Shown: positions 1 to 7,843 of the stretch, piece by piece
Layout of the letters: each line of letters opens with the position of its first letter
Numbering within the stretch: position 1 is the stretch's first letter
Origin: Bradyrhizobium japonicum USDA 6
Lineage (GTDB): Bacteria; Pseudomonadota; Alphaproteobacteria; Rhizobiales; Xanthobacteraceae
Reading direction: 5' to 3'
Length of the DNA: 64,000 bases
Assembly: GCF_000284375.1 (NCBI RefSeq)
Contig: NC_017249.1
Span: 3,202,001 to 3,266,000, forward strand
Notes under the pieces: model-generated
Database searches by the model: none
What the model saw: the letters and a program-made list of their open reading frames with translations, nothing else
Told to the model about the DNA's origin: nothing
Made by a program: the position numbers and the translations under genes

Positions 1-395
1 GTTCCAAGTCACCAGCACAGCGACGGGCGGGCGATCATGTGCTGCTGACGACGTTCGCGGCGGTTCTGCTGCCTCACCTTTTGAAAACGCAGTTCGATCA
101 GGTGCGGCCCGATCGCCGGACCGTGCGCGGCCATCTTCATGGCATTCCGCTCTCGGGCAAGGCGCTTGATGCGTTTCCTTCGGGGCACGCTGTGCATGTC
201 GGCGCCCTTGCTTCCGCCGCAACCGAGTTGCGGCCAGCCAAGAGAAACCTTGTCTGGGCCATTGGTGCCGTTCTCGTCTCGACGCGCATCGTTTTGCTCG
301 CGCACTGGGCAAGCGACGTGATCGCGGGACTGGCGATCGGCGCGGTCCTCGAGCGCCTGATGCGGCGGCTGACCGGCTTTGGAAGGTCGGGCTAG
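1..395 (+). CDS. PAP2-family phosphatase (5' truncated by window edge)
   Basis: C-terminal part of a type 2 phosphatidic acid phosphatase-like membrane enzyme. The frame is open to the window start, so the GTG at 39 is probably not the real start. All three family motifs are visible in order: KTQFDQVRP, then PSGH, then SR-like STRIVLLAHWASD with the catalytic His. Hydrophobic segments lie between the motifs. Members dephosphorylate lipid or prenyl phosphates at the membrane; the substrate cannot be told here. The stop is 2 bases before the next start, so the two genes are probably co-transcribed. Confidence 0.85.
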   Translation, partial: SKSPAQRRAGDHVLLTTFAAVLLPHLLKTQFDQVRPDRRTVRGHLHGIPLSGKALDAFPSGHAVHVGALASAATELRPAKRNLVWAIGAVLVSTRIVLLAHWASDVIAGLAIGAVLERLMRRLTGFGRSG

Positions 396-397
396 TC

Positions 398-1006
398 ATG
401 GGCCAATTGCTCTCGCCGCCTGGCCCGCATGCCGTCCATCTCTGCATCGACATGCAAGGATTGTTCGCGCCCGGCGCTGCATGGGCAACGCCCTGGATGG
501 AACGTGCGCTACCCGGGGCGGTCAGGCTGATTGCACATGCGCCACAGCGTACCGTGTTCACGCGATTTATACCGGTCCGCAACAAGGCCGAGGCGCGCGG
601 CGTCTGGAAGGCCTATTACGAGAAATGGGAATGCGTAACACGTGATAGGGTCGATCCGGCGCTGCTGGAGCTGATGCCGGCCCTGCTACGCTTCGTGCCG
701 CCTGCCACGGTCATCGACCGCCAAACCTACTGCGCTTTCGCCAATGGGCGGCTGCACGGCTTCCTTGATGGGCATCAGGTGGATACGCTGATCGTTTCCG
801 GCGGTGAGACTGATGTTTGTGTGCTGGCCACCGTGCTTGCCGCGGTCGATATTGGCTACCGCGTGATCCTTGCCGAAGACGCGCTATGCAGCTCATCCGA
901 TGAGAGCCACGACGCGCTGATCGAGCTCTATACCAAGCGCTTCAGCCTGCAGATCGAAGTGGCATCGGTTGACCGCATTCTAGCGAGTTGGGCGGTCGAT
1001 GATTGA
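398..1006 (+). CDS. Isochorismatase-like cysteine hydrolase
   Basis: A 202-residue protein of the isochorismatase/nicotinamidase superfamily. The catalytic Asp is in LCIDMQ (about residue 18) and the nucleophile Cys in ETDVCVLAT (about residue 141). The position that usually carries the catalytic Lys reads VIDRQTY, with Arg in place of Lys (about residue 108), so the triad may be altered. The substrate is unknown. It starts 2 bases after the PAP2 gene, with a GGAAGG element upstream. Confidence 0.85.
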   Translation: MGQLLSPPGPHAVHLCIDMQGLFAPGAAWATPWMERALPGAVRLIAHAPQRTVFTRFIPVRNKAEARGVWKAYYEKWECVTRDRVDPALLELMPALLRFVPPATVIDRQTYCAFANGRLHGFLDGHQVDTLIVSGGETDVCVLATVLAAVDIGYRVILAEDALCSSSDESHDALIELYTKRFSLQIEVASVDRILASWAVDD

Positions 1007-1150
1007 GCGCGTAGGATGATGGTACTTCTAGGGCGCGCTTAACATAGGTTAGACTTGCGCTTGCAAAGCAAGCACTTCGATCAACGGGCTTGAATTGAAG
1101 CCGATCACATGGCCCGATGGGTGGGCGTTCCGCCAATCAGGATCGAAACT

Positions 1151-2551
1151 GTGAGCCGTACCAAAGGGCGCCTTTACCAATTGCTTCTCGCCGCCGCGCT
1201 GCTGGCGGCGGGGGCAGCGGCCGCCCAGGAAAACAAGAAGACCGACGACGATAAGCCGGTCGATCCCGATACGGGCGAAAGTACCTTGGAGGAAAAGACG
1301 CTGGGTCTCCTTCCCAACCCTTTCCAAAAATACGGCGTCAAATTCGCAGCCACCTATATCGGCGAAGTGCTGGGCAACCCTTCGGGCGGACTGAAACAGG
1401 GTTCGGTCTACGAAGGTCGGTTGAATCTCGCCGTGGACCTAGACCTGCAAAAGCTCGCCGGCCTCGATCAGCTGACATTCCATGCCAACATGTTCCAGAT
1501 CCACGGCGGCGGGTTGTCGCGCGGCAGTCTACAGAACTATTTGGTCGTCAGCGGCATCGAGGCATTGCCGTCCACGCGTCTTTACGAGGCGTATTTTGAA
1601 AAGCAGTGGGGCAGCGAGAAAGTCTCGCTCAAAGTGGGACAACTCGCGGCCGACAGCGAGTTCTTCAATACCAAATATACCGACGTCTTGACCAACGCCT
1701 CGATGGGCTGGCCGGCGATCACCTCGCTTGATTTGCCCAGCGGCGGTCCGTCGCCTCCCTTGGCTGCCATGGGAGCCCGGCTTCTGGTGAATGTCACTGA
1801 GCAGTTGTCCGTTCTTGGCGGCATCTTCGATGGCGATCAGGCTGGGCCCGGCCCCGGGGATCCGCAGGAGCGTAACCGCTATGGCGTCAACTTCCGCGTC
1901 AACGATCCGCCCCTCCTGCTCGGCCAGATCCAGTATGCCTGGAATAACACGAAGGGCGATCCGAACCCGGCCGGCCAGATCAAGTTTGGCGGCTGGCGCC
2001 ATTTTGGGTCTTTCGCCGATCAGAGATTGGCGTCCAATGGCGTCTCACTCGCTTCACCCGTTAGCAGCGGCGAACCTCTGCTCTTGTCCGGTGATGTCGG
2101 CGGTTGGATGGTATTCGAGCAGAAGCTCTATCGTGTGCCGAAAAGCGACGACCGTGGCATTGGCATCTTTGCGCGTATCTCGGGGGCGCCTGCCGACCGC
2201 AATCTTATTGATCGCTACGCCGACGCCGGCATCGAATTCATCGGACTCGACGACCGCCGTCCCGACGACAAGTTCGGAATTGCAGCCGGCTACGCACATG
2301 TATCGAAGCGCGCACAGGCGCTCGATGCAGATTATCGAACATTTGTCGATCCGACCTGGCCGATGCGAAGTTTCGAAGGCCTTCTGACAGCCGTGTATCA
2401 ATATCAGATCAGGGACGGGTGGACGTTACAGCCCAATCTTCAATACATCATTCATCCGGGTGGAGGTGCCACCAGCCCTTCCAGTGCAATGCCCGGCAAG
2501 GCGCTTCACAATGCGACCGTGCTTGGCCTGCGAACGACCCTGAAGTTTTGA
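1151..2551 (+). CDS. Carbohydrate-selective porin, OprB family
   Basis: Outer-membrane porin of about 466 residues. A signal peptide is visible (LLLAAALLAAGAAAAQ), followed by a mature part rich in Gly, aromatic and alternating residues and ending in a C-terminal Phe, typical of an outer-membrane beta barrel. The GTG start at 1151 is preferred because AGGA lies 8 bases upstream; the longer frame from ATG 1109 adds a non-signal-like leader and has no ribosome site. OprB proteins let sugars cross the outer membrane; the ligand is not predictable here. Confidence 0.8.
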   Translation: MSRTKGRLYQLLLAAALLAAGAAAAQENKKTDDDKPVDPDTGESTLEEKTLGLLPNPFQKYGVKFAATYIGEVLGNPSGGLKQGSVYEGRLNLAVDLDLQKLAGLDQLTFHANMFQIHGGGLSRGSLQNYLVVSGIEALPSTRLYEAYFEKQWGSEKVSLKVGQLAADSEFFNTKYTDVLTNASMGWPAITSLDLPSGGPSPPLAAMGARLLVNVTEQLSVLGGIFDGDQAGPGPGDPQERNRYGVNFRVNDPPLLLGQIQYAWNNTKGDPNPAGQIKFGGWRHFGSFADQRLASNGVSLASPVSSGEPLLLSGDVGGWMVFEQKLYRVPKSDDRGIGIFARISGAPADRNLIDRYADAGIEFIGLDDRRPDDKFGIAAGYAHVSKRAQALDADYRTFVDPTWPMRSFEGLLTAVYQYQIRDGWTLQPNLQYIIHPGGGATSPSSAMPGKALHNATVLGLRTTLKF

Positions 2552-2644
2552 GCCATGTGCCTGGAAACCTGGCGCCACGCGTGGCAGGGAACGTCGAGAC
2601 GGCCCGAATGACGCGTGACTGCGGAGTGCCTGCATATTGCCCCG

Positions 2645-2851
2645 TTACTTCTTTTTCTTGGGGACCTTCTTGCCTTTTTTGCGGGCCTTGGAGAGGCCGA
2701 TCGCGATTGCCTGCTTCTTGCTTTTCACCTTGCCGCCCTTTCCGCCACGGCCGCTTTTGGCGGTCCCCTTCTTGTACCGTCGCATCTCGCTCTTGACGTC
2801 CGAGCCCGAGCTCTTCGAGGTGCGACGCTTCTTCTTTGCTTTCTTTGCCAT
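2645..2851 (-). CDS. Small Lys-rich DUF6496-like protein
   Basis: Very basic protein of 68 residues with a Lys-rich head and tail and the core GRGGKGGKVKSKKQAIAIG, which resembles DUF6496 proteins of alphaproteobacteria. ATG 2851 is chosen over the longer frame because AAGGAAG precedes it by a few bases. The function is unknown; nucleic acid binding is only a guess from the charge. Confidence 0.75.
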   Translation of the reverse strand: MAKKAKKKRRTSKSSGSDVKSEMRRYKKGTAKSGRGGKGGKVKSKKQAIAIGLSKARKKGKKVPKKKK

Positions 2852-3251
2852 GGGTTTCTTCCTTTCCGTGTTCGGATAACGACAGACGTTGTCAAGACGG
2901 CGGGCTGTCACCCCCACCGACCATCCAATCCTCGATGCCTTCGTCGTCTTCCTCAGTACTCAGCCGCCAACTGCGTCGGCGGACTCGGTCGGACATCTGT
3001 TGCTTCAGCTGAGTTCTGGTGCGGCGCATCGATCAAGGGTACTCCACGCCATCAATCATGCAACATCTGGCGGCGTTCCTATGCGGTCAATCCTATTCAG
3101 CGCGTGCCAGGTCGGATGCGCGGAGCTGTACCTTGGAATTTGCCCGCGCCATCGAAATGTGTCGCCACACAGCTTAGCCGGGCGACGGATCAGCAAGATA
3201 CACGCTCTAGTCACCAGTGATGAGTTCGATGGCGATGACTGAGAGTGCAGC
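2852..3251. other. Intergenic stretch, no gene seen
   Basis: About 400 bases between the DUF6496-like gene and the end of the pyrophosphatase gene. Open frames exist on both strands but their composition resembles no protein family, and none has a ribosome site. A GGAAC-N19-TT match on the minus strand near 3074 is 220 bases from the nearest gene start and is not convincing. Confidence 0.5.
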
Positions 3252-3767
3252 TCAGCGGGCCAGCCGTTTGATGGCCTTGGTCGCACGGTTTGGCCCATGC
3301 CAGCCGAGAAACTTCAGATCCTTGTTCTCCAGGGCATTCGTTGCCAGGAAGAACTGTTCGAGATCATCGCGCGCATGCGATGGAAGATTGCGGATATCCT
3401 TGAGATCCGTTTCGAGCGGTGACCGGTCCGGTACCGCAAAAATGCGGTCGTTTCGCTCGCTCTTGCCCTTTTTCTTCTGCTCGACTTCGAGAATGCCGAT
3501 CGGCCGACAGCGTAGCACAATACCGGGATAGGTTTGCGCGTCGTGCAGGATCAGCACATCCAGTGGATCGCCATCCTCGGCCTTGGTCGAGGGAATGAAA
3601 CCCCAATCGTAGGGATAGGTCAGGCCCGCCATCAACGGCTTCGCCAGAGCAAAAGCACCGAGCTTAGGATCGAATTCGAGCTTGCACGAACTGCCGCGCG
3701 GCGTCTCGACCACGGCGAAGATGTTGTTATCGTCAGCCCAACTCGGCAGTTCTGTCAGATTGGTCAT
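3252..3767 (-). CDS. ppa: Inorganic pyrophosphatase, family I
   Basis: Soluble Mg-dependent pyrophosphatase of 171 residues that hydrolyses PPi to phosphate. The signature DGDPLDVL gives the metal-binding Asp65, Asp67 and Asp70. Glu21 of the ETPRGS segment and Tyr51/Tyr53 of the TYPYDWGFIP segment match the family. The length is normal. The C-terminal part (FFLATNALENKDLKFLGW) is less standard, and the gene sits away from housekeeping neighbours, so it may be an additional copy. Confidence 0.9.
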   Translation of the reverse strand: MTNLTELPSWADDNNIFAVVETPRGSSCKLEFDPKLGAFALAKPLMAGLTYPYDWGFIPSTKAEDGDPLDVLILHDAQTYPGIVLRCRPIGILEVEQKKKGKSERNDRIFAVPDRSPLETDLKDIRNLPSHARDDLEQFFLATNALENKDLKFLGWHGPNRATKAIKRLAR

Positions 3768-3833
3768 ACGGATGACTTGGCCTCGAAAGGAGTAGCAGGC
3801 CCGATGGAAAACGATCCGTCGGGCCCTGCCGGA

Positions 3834-4349
3834 TCATGCGGCGGTGGAGGCCTTCTTGTTGACGCCCTTGCGCAACGCGACTGTGTTGAGCTTGGTGTTC
3901 GCCGCCTTCTCTTCGTTGAGGTTCGTCGTCAGGAAGCGCACGATATCGTCGTGGCCGAGCTCTTCCGCCCAGGCGATCAGTGTGCCATAGCGGCAAATCT
4001 CGTAATGCTCGACGGCCTGCGCGTTGGCGACGATCGCTGCATCCAGCACCGTCTTGTCTTCGATCTCGCCGGCCGTTTCGTCGGCTTCCTTGATGATGCC
4101 GTCGATGGCCGGGCATTGCGTGCCGCTTGGCGACTGGCCAAGTTTCTCGAAGACCTTTTCGAGACGCTCGATCTGCTTGTTGGTCTCCTCGAGATGATTC
4201 TTGAGGCCCGTTGCCAGATCACGGTTGGTGGCCTTGTCGATCATTTTCGGCAGGGCCTTGGTGATCTGCTGCTCTGCATAATAGATGTCCTGCAAGCCAT
4301 GCAGCAGCAGGTCATCCATCGTCTTGATGTCCTTTGTGAAAATTCCCAT
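3834..4349 (-). CDS. YciE/YciF-type ferritin-like protein (DUF892)
   Basis: Four-helix ferritin-like protein of 171 residues. The opening helix contains DIYYAEQQITKALPKM and the later helix AVEHYEICRYGTL, with the Glu/His residues expected of a di-metal site. ATG 4349 is chosen because GGAGGAG sits just upstream and an EcfG-type promoter lies only about 30 bases before it. The family is induced by osmotic and oxidative stress; its chemistry is not established. The same domain is fused to a manganese catalase at 11.1-12.4 kb. Confidence 0.88.
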   Translation of the reverse strand: MGIFTKDIKTMDDLLLHGLQDIYYAEQQITKALPKMIDKATNRDLATGLKNHLEETNKQIERLEKVFEKLGQSPSGTQCPAIDGIIKEADETAGEIEDKTVLDAAIVANAQAVEHYEICRYGTLIAWAEELGHDDIVRFLTTNLNEEKAANTKLNTVALRKGVNKKASTAA

Positions 4350-4378
4350 GACGTCGCTCCTCCAATTCAAAGCGATGG

Positions 4379-4403
4379 AACGGCGGCGCGACGGCTTTGT
4401 TCC
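4379..4403 (-). promoter_or_regulatory. EcfG (RpoE2-type) promoter for the YciE gene
   Basis: Minus strand reads GGAAC, 16 bases, then CGTT, the alphaproteobacterial general-stress promoter (GGAAC-N18/19-TT). It would give a leader of about 20 bases carrying the ribosome site of the gene starting at 4349. It is back to back with a second such motif at 4490. Confidence 0.7.
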
Positions 4404-4489
4404 TCGCGCGTTTGCCGCTACCGGACGGGCGAATGCGGTCCCCGAGCGTGAGCGGCCTTCCACAGCGACTGGCTTCCCGCGCCTTCGCA

Positions 4490-4514
4490 GGAACCCGCGA
4501 CAACAGCCCGCGTT
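4490..4514 (+). promoter_or_regulatory. EcfG-type promoter for the FAD/Rieske gene pair
   Basis: GGAAC, 16 bases, CGTT, ending 24 bases before ATG 4539. With the motif at 4379-4403 it forms a divergent general-stress promoter pair in a 190-base intergenic space. Confidence 0.7.
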
Positions 4515-4538
4515 TTGCCTCTTTGGGTGGAGTTCAAC

Positions 4539-6044
4539 ATGGTCAGCACCTCGCTCTGGATGGAGACCGAGATCCTGCCGGAGGCGGGGGCGCTTGGAGG
4601 TGATGTGCACTGCGATGTCGCCGTGGTCGGCTCCGGCGTCGCCGGGCTCTCGACGGCGTACGAACTCATGAAGCGCGGCCGGTCAGTCGTCGTCATTGAT
4701 CGCAAAGGCATCGCAAGCGGTATGACGGCGCGCACGTCGGCGCATCTTGCGCCGCTTTGCGATGATCTGATGAGCGAATTCAAGAAGCTGCGCGGCGCCG
4801 ATGCCGCCAAGCTGTTCTACGAAAGTCAGGCTGCCGCCGTCGACCGGATCGAGGACATCCAGGCCGGCGAGAATATTGCCTGCGACTTCCTCCGTACTGA
4901 CGGCTATCTTTTTCAGGGTAACGGCATGCCGGCCGATATATTCGATGAGGAGCTCGAAGCGGTGCGCGAGGTCGGCGCTCCCGTTCATCGGCTGGTCGGC
5001 GTGCCGCTCAAAGGCTGCGAGAACCGGCATGTCCTTCGATATCCACGCCAAGCAAAATTCCACCCCCTTAAATATCTCGCCGGACTTGCGGCCGTTTGCG
5101 AGAGCGGCGGCGTTCGTTTCTTTGCCAACAGTCCAGTGGAAGAAGTTGCCGAGCAGGACGGCGCTGTCACGCTGCGAACATCGCAAGGGCAGGTCACGGC
5201 CAGCCACGCCGTGATCGCGACCAACGCATCCATCGCCGATCGCTTTCAACTGCACACGAAGGTGGCTCCCTATCGCACGTATGTCCTCGCTTTCGCCATT
5301 GAACGGGGCGAACTTCCCGATGCGCTCTATTGGGACACCGAAGATCCCTACCACTATGTACGGCTGCAAACCGGCCCAGACGATCATGATTTCGTTCTTG
5401 TCGGCGGCGAAGACCATAAAAGCGGCGAAGCCAACGACGCCGACAAACGCTTTACACGTCTGGAGAGCTGGGCACGCGACCTGATTCCGGCCCTTGGGCG
5501 CATCACGCACCGCTGGTCGGGCCAGATTCTCGATACGATCGACTATGCCGGCTTCATCGGCCGCCAGCCCGGCAGCGAGCGCATCTACCTTGCGATGGGC
5601 GATTCGGGCCAGGGTCTGACCCATGGCGTGATGGGCGCGATGCTGAACACGGCGCTCATTCTCGGTGAAGATCATCCATGGCAGTCCGTCTATGCGCCGG
5701 ATCGCAAGCCGTTGGCAGCGGCCAAGAATTTCCTGCGCGAGAACGTGACGATCCTGCAAAACCTCGCCGAATACGTGGCGCCGGGTGAAATCGCCTCGCT
5801 GGAAGAGCTTCAGCCGGGTGAGGGCGCCATCCTGCGCCGTGGTCTCGAAAAGATCGCCGCCTACAAGGACAAGGCCGGCGAACTGCATCTTCATTCGGCC
5901 AGTTGCACCCATATCGGCTGTCATCTGCTCTGGAACAGCTTTGAGAGCTGCTGGGACTGCCCGTGCCACGGTTCGATCTTTGCCCCCAACGGACAGCCGA
6001 TCAATGCACCGGCCGTGTCGGCCTTGCGCCCGGTGAAAGTCTAG
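4539..6044 (+). CDS. FAD-dependent oxidoreductase with C-terminal Rieske 2Fe-2S domain
   Basis: Predicted cytosolic flavoprotein of 501 residues. The N-terminal dinucleotide-binding motif VVGSGVAG (residues 30-36) opens a DAO-type fold. The C-terminus is a Rieske domain with Cys456/His458 (CTHIGC) and Cys474/His477 (CPCH). Such fusions couple amine or alcohol oxidation to an iron-sulfur cluster, but the substrate is unknown. ATG 4539 is chosen for its GGAG element; the frame from 4515 is longer but unsupported. It is followed directly by a second DAO-family gene, and a general-stress promoter precedes the pair. Confidence 0.88.
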   Translation: MVSTSLWMETEILPEAGALGGDVHCDVAVVGSGVAGLSTAYELMKRGRSVVVIDRKGIASGMTARTSAHLAPLCDDLMSEFKKLRGADAAKLFYESQAAAVDRIEDIQAGENIACDFLRTDGYLFQGNGMPADIFDEELEAVREVGAPVHRLVGVPLKGCENRHVLRYPRQAKFHPLKYLAGLAAVCESGGVRFFANSPVEEVAEQDGAVTLRTSQGQVTASHAVIATNASIADRFQLHTKVAPYRTYVLAFAIERGELPDALYWDTEDPYHYVRLQTGPDDHDFVLVGGEDHKSGEANDADKRFTRLESWARDLIPALGRITHRWSGQILDTIDYAGFIGRQPGSERIYLAMGDSGQGLTHGVMGAMLNTALILGEDHPWQSVYAPDRKPLAAAKNFLRENVTILQNLAEYVAPGEIASLEELQPGEGAILRRGLEKIAAYKDKAGELHLHSASCTHIGCHLLWNSFESCWDCPCHGSIFAPNGQPINAPAVSALRPVKV

Positions 6045-7297
6045 CGGGTCAAGGCACCTGGGAGCGTTCCATCTTCAAAAATGATGACATCGAGCAGGAC
6101 GATCTGCGCAGCCCGCGCGCACCGTGGGCCGTCCTGCCGCCGCCGCCGATTGAACCGATAGCTGACAGCTTTCGATGCGAGGTTCTGATCATCGGCGCCG
6201 GCATCACCGGCGCGCTGGTGGCCGAGCGTCTGACACGGCAAGGCCATCAAGTTGTCATTATCGATCGCGAGCTTCCGAGTCTCGGTAGCACGGCGGCCAG
6301 CACCGCCATGCTACTCTGGGAAATCGACCGGCCGCTGTTCGAACTCGCGCAGCTCTATGGCTTCGAGAGGGCGGCGCGTTGCTATCGAGCCAGCCACCAT
6401 GCTGCGCAAGGCCTGCTGTCCCTGGTTGCGCAGCATGGAATTGCCTGCGAGATGCGGCCACGTCTATCGCTCTATCTCGCCATCGATGACAGTCGGAAGC
6501 TTGTTCAGGATGAATATGCGCTGAGGCGTCGTGCCGATCTGCCATCCCTCTATCTCGATCATGCCGCGCTGCTGAGGCGCTTCGGCATCAGGCGGGCGGG
6601 CGCCCTTTTGTCAGCAGACGCGGCGGATGCCGATCCGGTGCTCCTCACGCATGGCTTGCTTGATATCTCCGTCCGACGCGGCGCCCGCCTTCTCAAGGAC
6701 AATGCGGTTGCCTTTGATAGCGCCGCCCAGAGCGTCATCGTTGGCCTTGAAAGCGGGCTTTCGATCGAGGCGCGCCATGCCGTGCTCGCGACCGGCTATG
6801 TGGTACCCGACATCGTGAAGCTCAAAGCCCGACCAGCCTCCAGTTGGGCTATCGCGACCCGCCGGCAGCCGAGCCATCTGTGGCCCGAACAGGCGCTGAT
6901 CTGGGAAGCGAGCCGGAACTATCATTATGGACGGACCACCGCTGATGGCCGCATCATCCTTGGTGGCGAGGATGATCACGCGTTGATCGAGCCCGAGGCT
7001 CGAAATCATGCCACACCGACAAAGGTTGCGGCGCTCAAGGATTATCTGAAGACACTTTGGCCGCAGGCATCGGACCGGGTCGACTTCGCCTGGTCCGGCG
7101 CTTTCGATACCACCCATGACGGCCTGCCGTTGATCGGCGCGGTGCCCGGCTGCAAGAATATCTTTGCCGCCTTTGGCTATGGCGGCAACGGAATTACCTT
7201 TAGCTTCCTCGCGGCGGAACTTCTGGCTGCGTTGCTTGCCGGAGGCTCTTCGCCGCTGCTCGATGATCTTGCGATTGACCGCGATATTCCCGGCTAA
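5963..7297 (+). CDS. FAD-dependent oxidoreductase, DAO family (start uncertain)
   Basis: Flavoprotein with the Rossmann motif LIIGAGITGALVAE and the C-terminal segment GYGGNGITFSFLAAELL typical of DAO proteins that bind FAD. The frame has no ATG, GTG or TTG between the previous stop (6044) and the FAD motif. The only standard start is GTG 5963, inside the upstream Rieske coding sequence. Either the genes overlap by 82 bases, a CTG near 6101 is used, or a base is missing near the ATGATG at 6081. It is probably the translational partner of the upstream gene. Confidence 0.8.
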   Translation: MPRFDLCPQRTADQCTGRVGLAPGESLAGQGTWERSIFKNDDIEQDDLRSPRAPWAVLPPPPIEPIADSFRCEVLIIGAGITGALVAERLTRQGHQVVIIDRELPSLGSTAASTAMLLWEIDRPLFELAQLYGFERAARCYRASHHAAQGLLSLVAQHGIACEMRPRLSLYLAIDDSRKLVQDEYALRRRADLPSLYLDHAALLRRFGIRRAGALLSADAADADPVLLTHGLLDISVRRGARLLKDNAVAFDSAAQSVIVGLESGLSIEARHAVLATGYVVPDIVKLKARPASSWAIATRRQPSHLWPEQALIWEASRNYHYGRTTADGRIILGGEDDHALIEPEARNHATPTKVAALKDYLKTLWPQASDRVDFAWSGAFDTTHDGLPLIGAVPGCKNIFAAFGYGGNGITFSFLAAELLAALLAGGSSPLLDDLAIDRDIPG

Positions 7298-7494
7298 CGA
7301 CGCGCGATCAGGCAGCCCAGCATGAAGGCGACGAGCAGCGAGGGCAGCGGGGCCTCTCGCACCACATCCCGCAGGAAGGCGAGCGCCTGGCCGGGCGGCT
7401 GTCCTTCTTCGAAGCTTTGCCTCACCGTGCGGGCGGTCTCACGCACGCCTTCCGAAACGTCCTTCACTTTTGCCAAGGCGTCTTCGCTGTCCAT
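7294..7494 (-). CDS. Small protein with C-terminal membrane helix
   Basis: A 66-residue protein: acidic-amphipathic first half (VKDVSEGVRETARTVRQSF), then a hydrophobic segment (LPSLLVAFMLGCLIARR), resembling membrane-anchored DUF883/YqjD-like stress proteins. ATG 7494 is chosen because an excellent AGGAGG lies just upstream and a stress promoter (7525-7549) falls inside the longer frame from 7572. Its stop overlaps the convergent oxidoreductase end by 4 bases. Confidence 0.65.
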   Translation of the reverse strand: MDSEDALAKVKDVSEGVRETARTVRQSFEEGQPPGQALAFLRDVVREAPLPSLLVAFMLGCLIARR

Positions 7495-7524
7495 TTGATC
7501 CTCCTCCGGCTTATCCAACAAGCC

Positions 7525-7549
7525 AAGCTCATGGATGCCCAGTCGTTCC
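7525..7549 (-). promoter_or_regulatory. Possible EcfG-type promoter
   Basis: Minus strand reads GGAAC, 18 bases, TT, about 30 bases upstream of ATG 7494. The -10 part is GCTT rather than CGTT, so it is weaker than the motifs at 4379, 4490, 7714 and 23038. Confidence 0.4.
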
Positions 7550-7713
7550 TCCACCGTTCTGTCCTTCACCATGAAGCCGTTGTGGTGAAGTGAACCATCG
7601 GCGGAAGCCTGCCTCGGCGCCTGAGACGAAAGACGGAGAGCAAGCCCCAGCGACTCCGCTTATCGTAGCGTAATGGTTCGTCTTCGCGTGTGCCCTACGG
7701 AAGACCCGATTTA

Positions 7714-7739
7714 GGAACTTTTGATCTCGGCCGGGCGTT
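7714..7739 (+). promoter_or_regulatory. EcfG-type promoter for the HWE kinase operon
   Basis: GGAAC, 17 bases, CGTT, about 105 bases upstream of ATG 7844 and within the untranslated leader. It argues against the longer reading frame that begins at 7721. The matching of both elements is full. Confidence 0.65.
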
Positions 7740-7843
7740 TAGGCATGTTTCGCGGAGTCGGGAACCAACCGGCCAAGGCGACCAGGGGCAGGAAGAACAA
7801 TGGTGCCGCACCCCTCTTGGTCCTGGCGCGGGGGATGAGGCCT

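Noticed and set aside
4683..5969. 428-residue minus-strand frame opposite the FAD/Rieske gene
   Set aside because: The plus-strand frame has clear FAD and Rieske motifs, while the minus frame has none.
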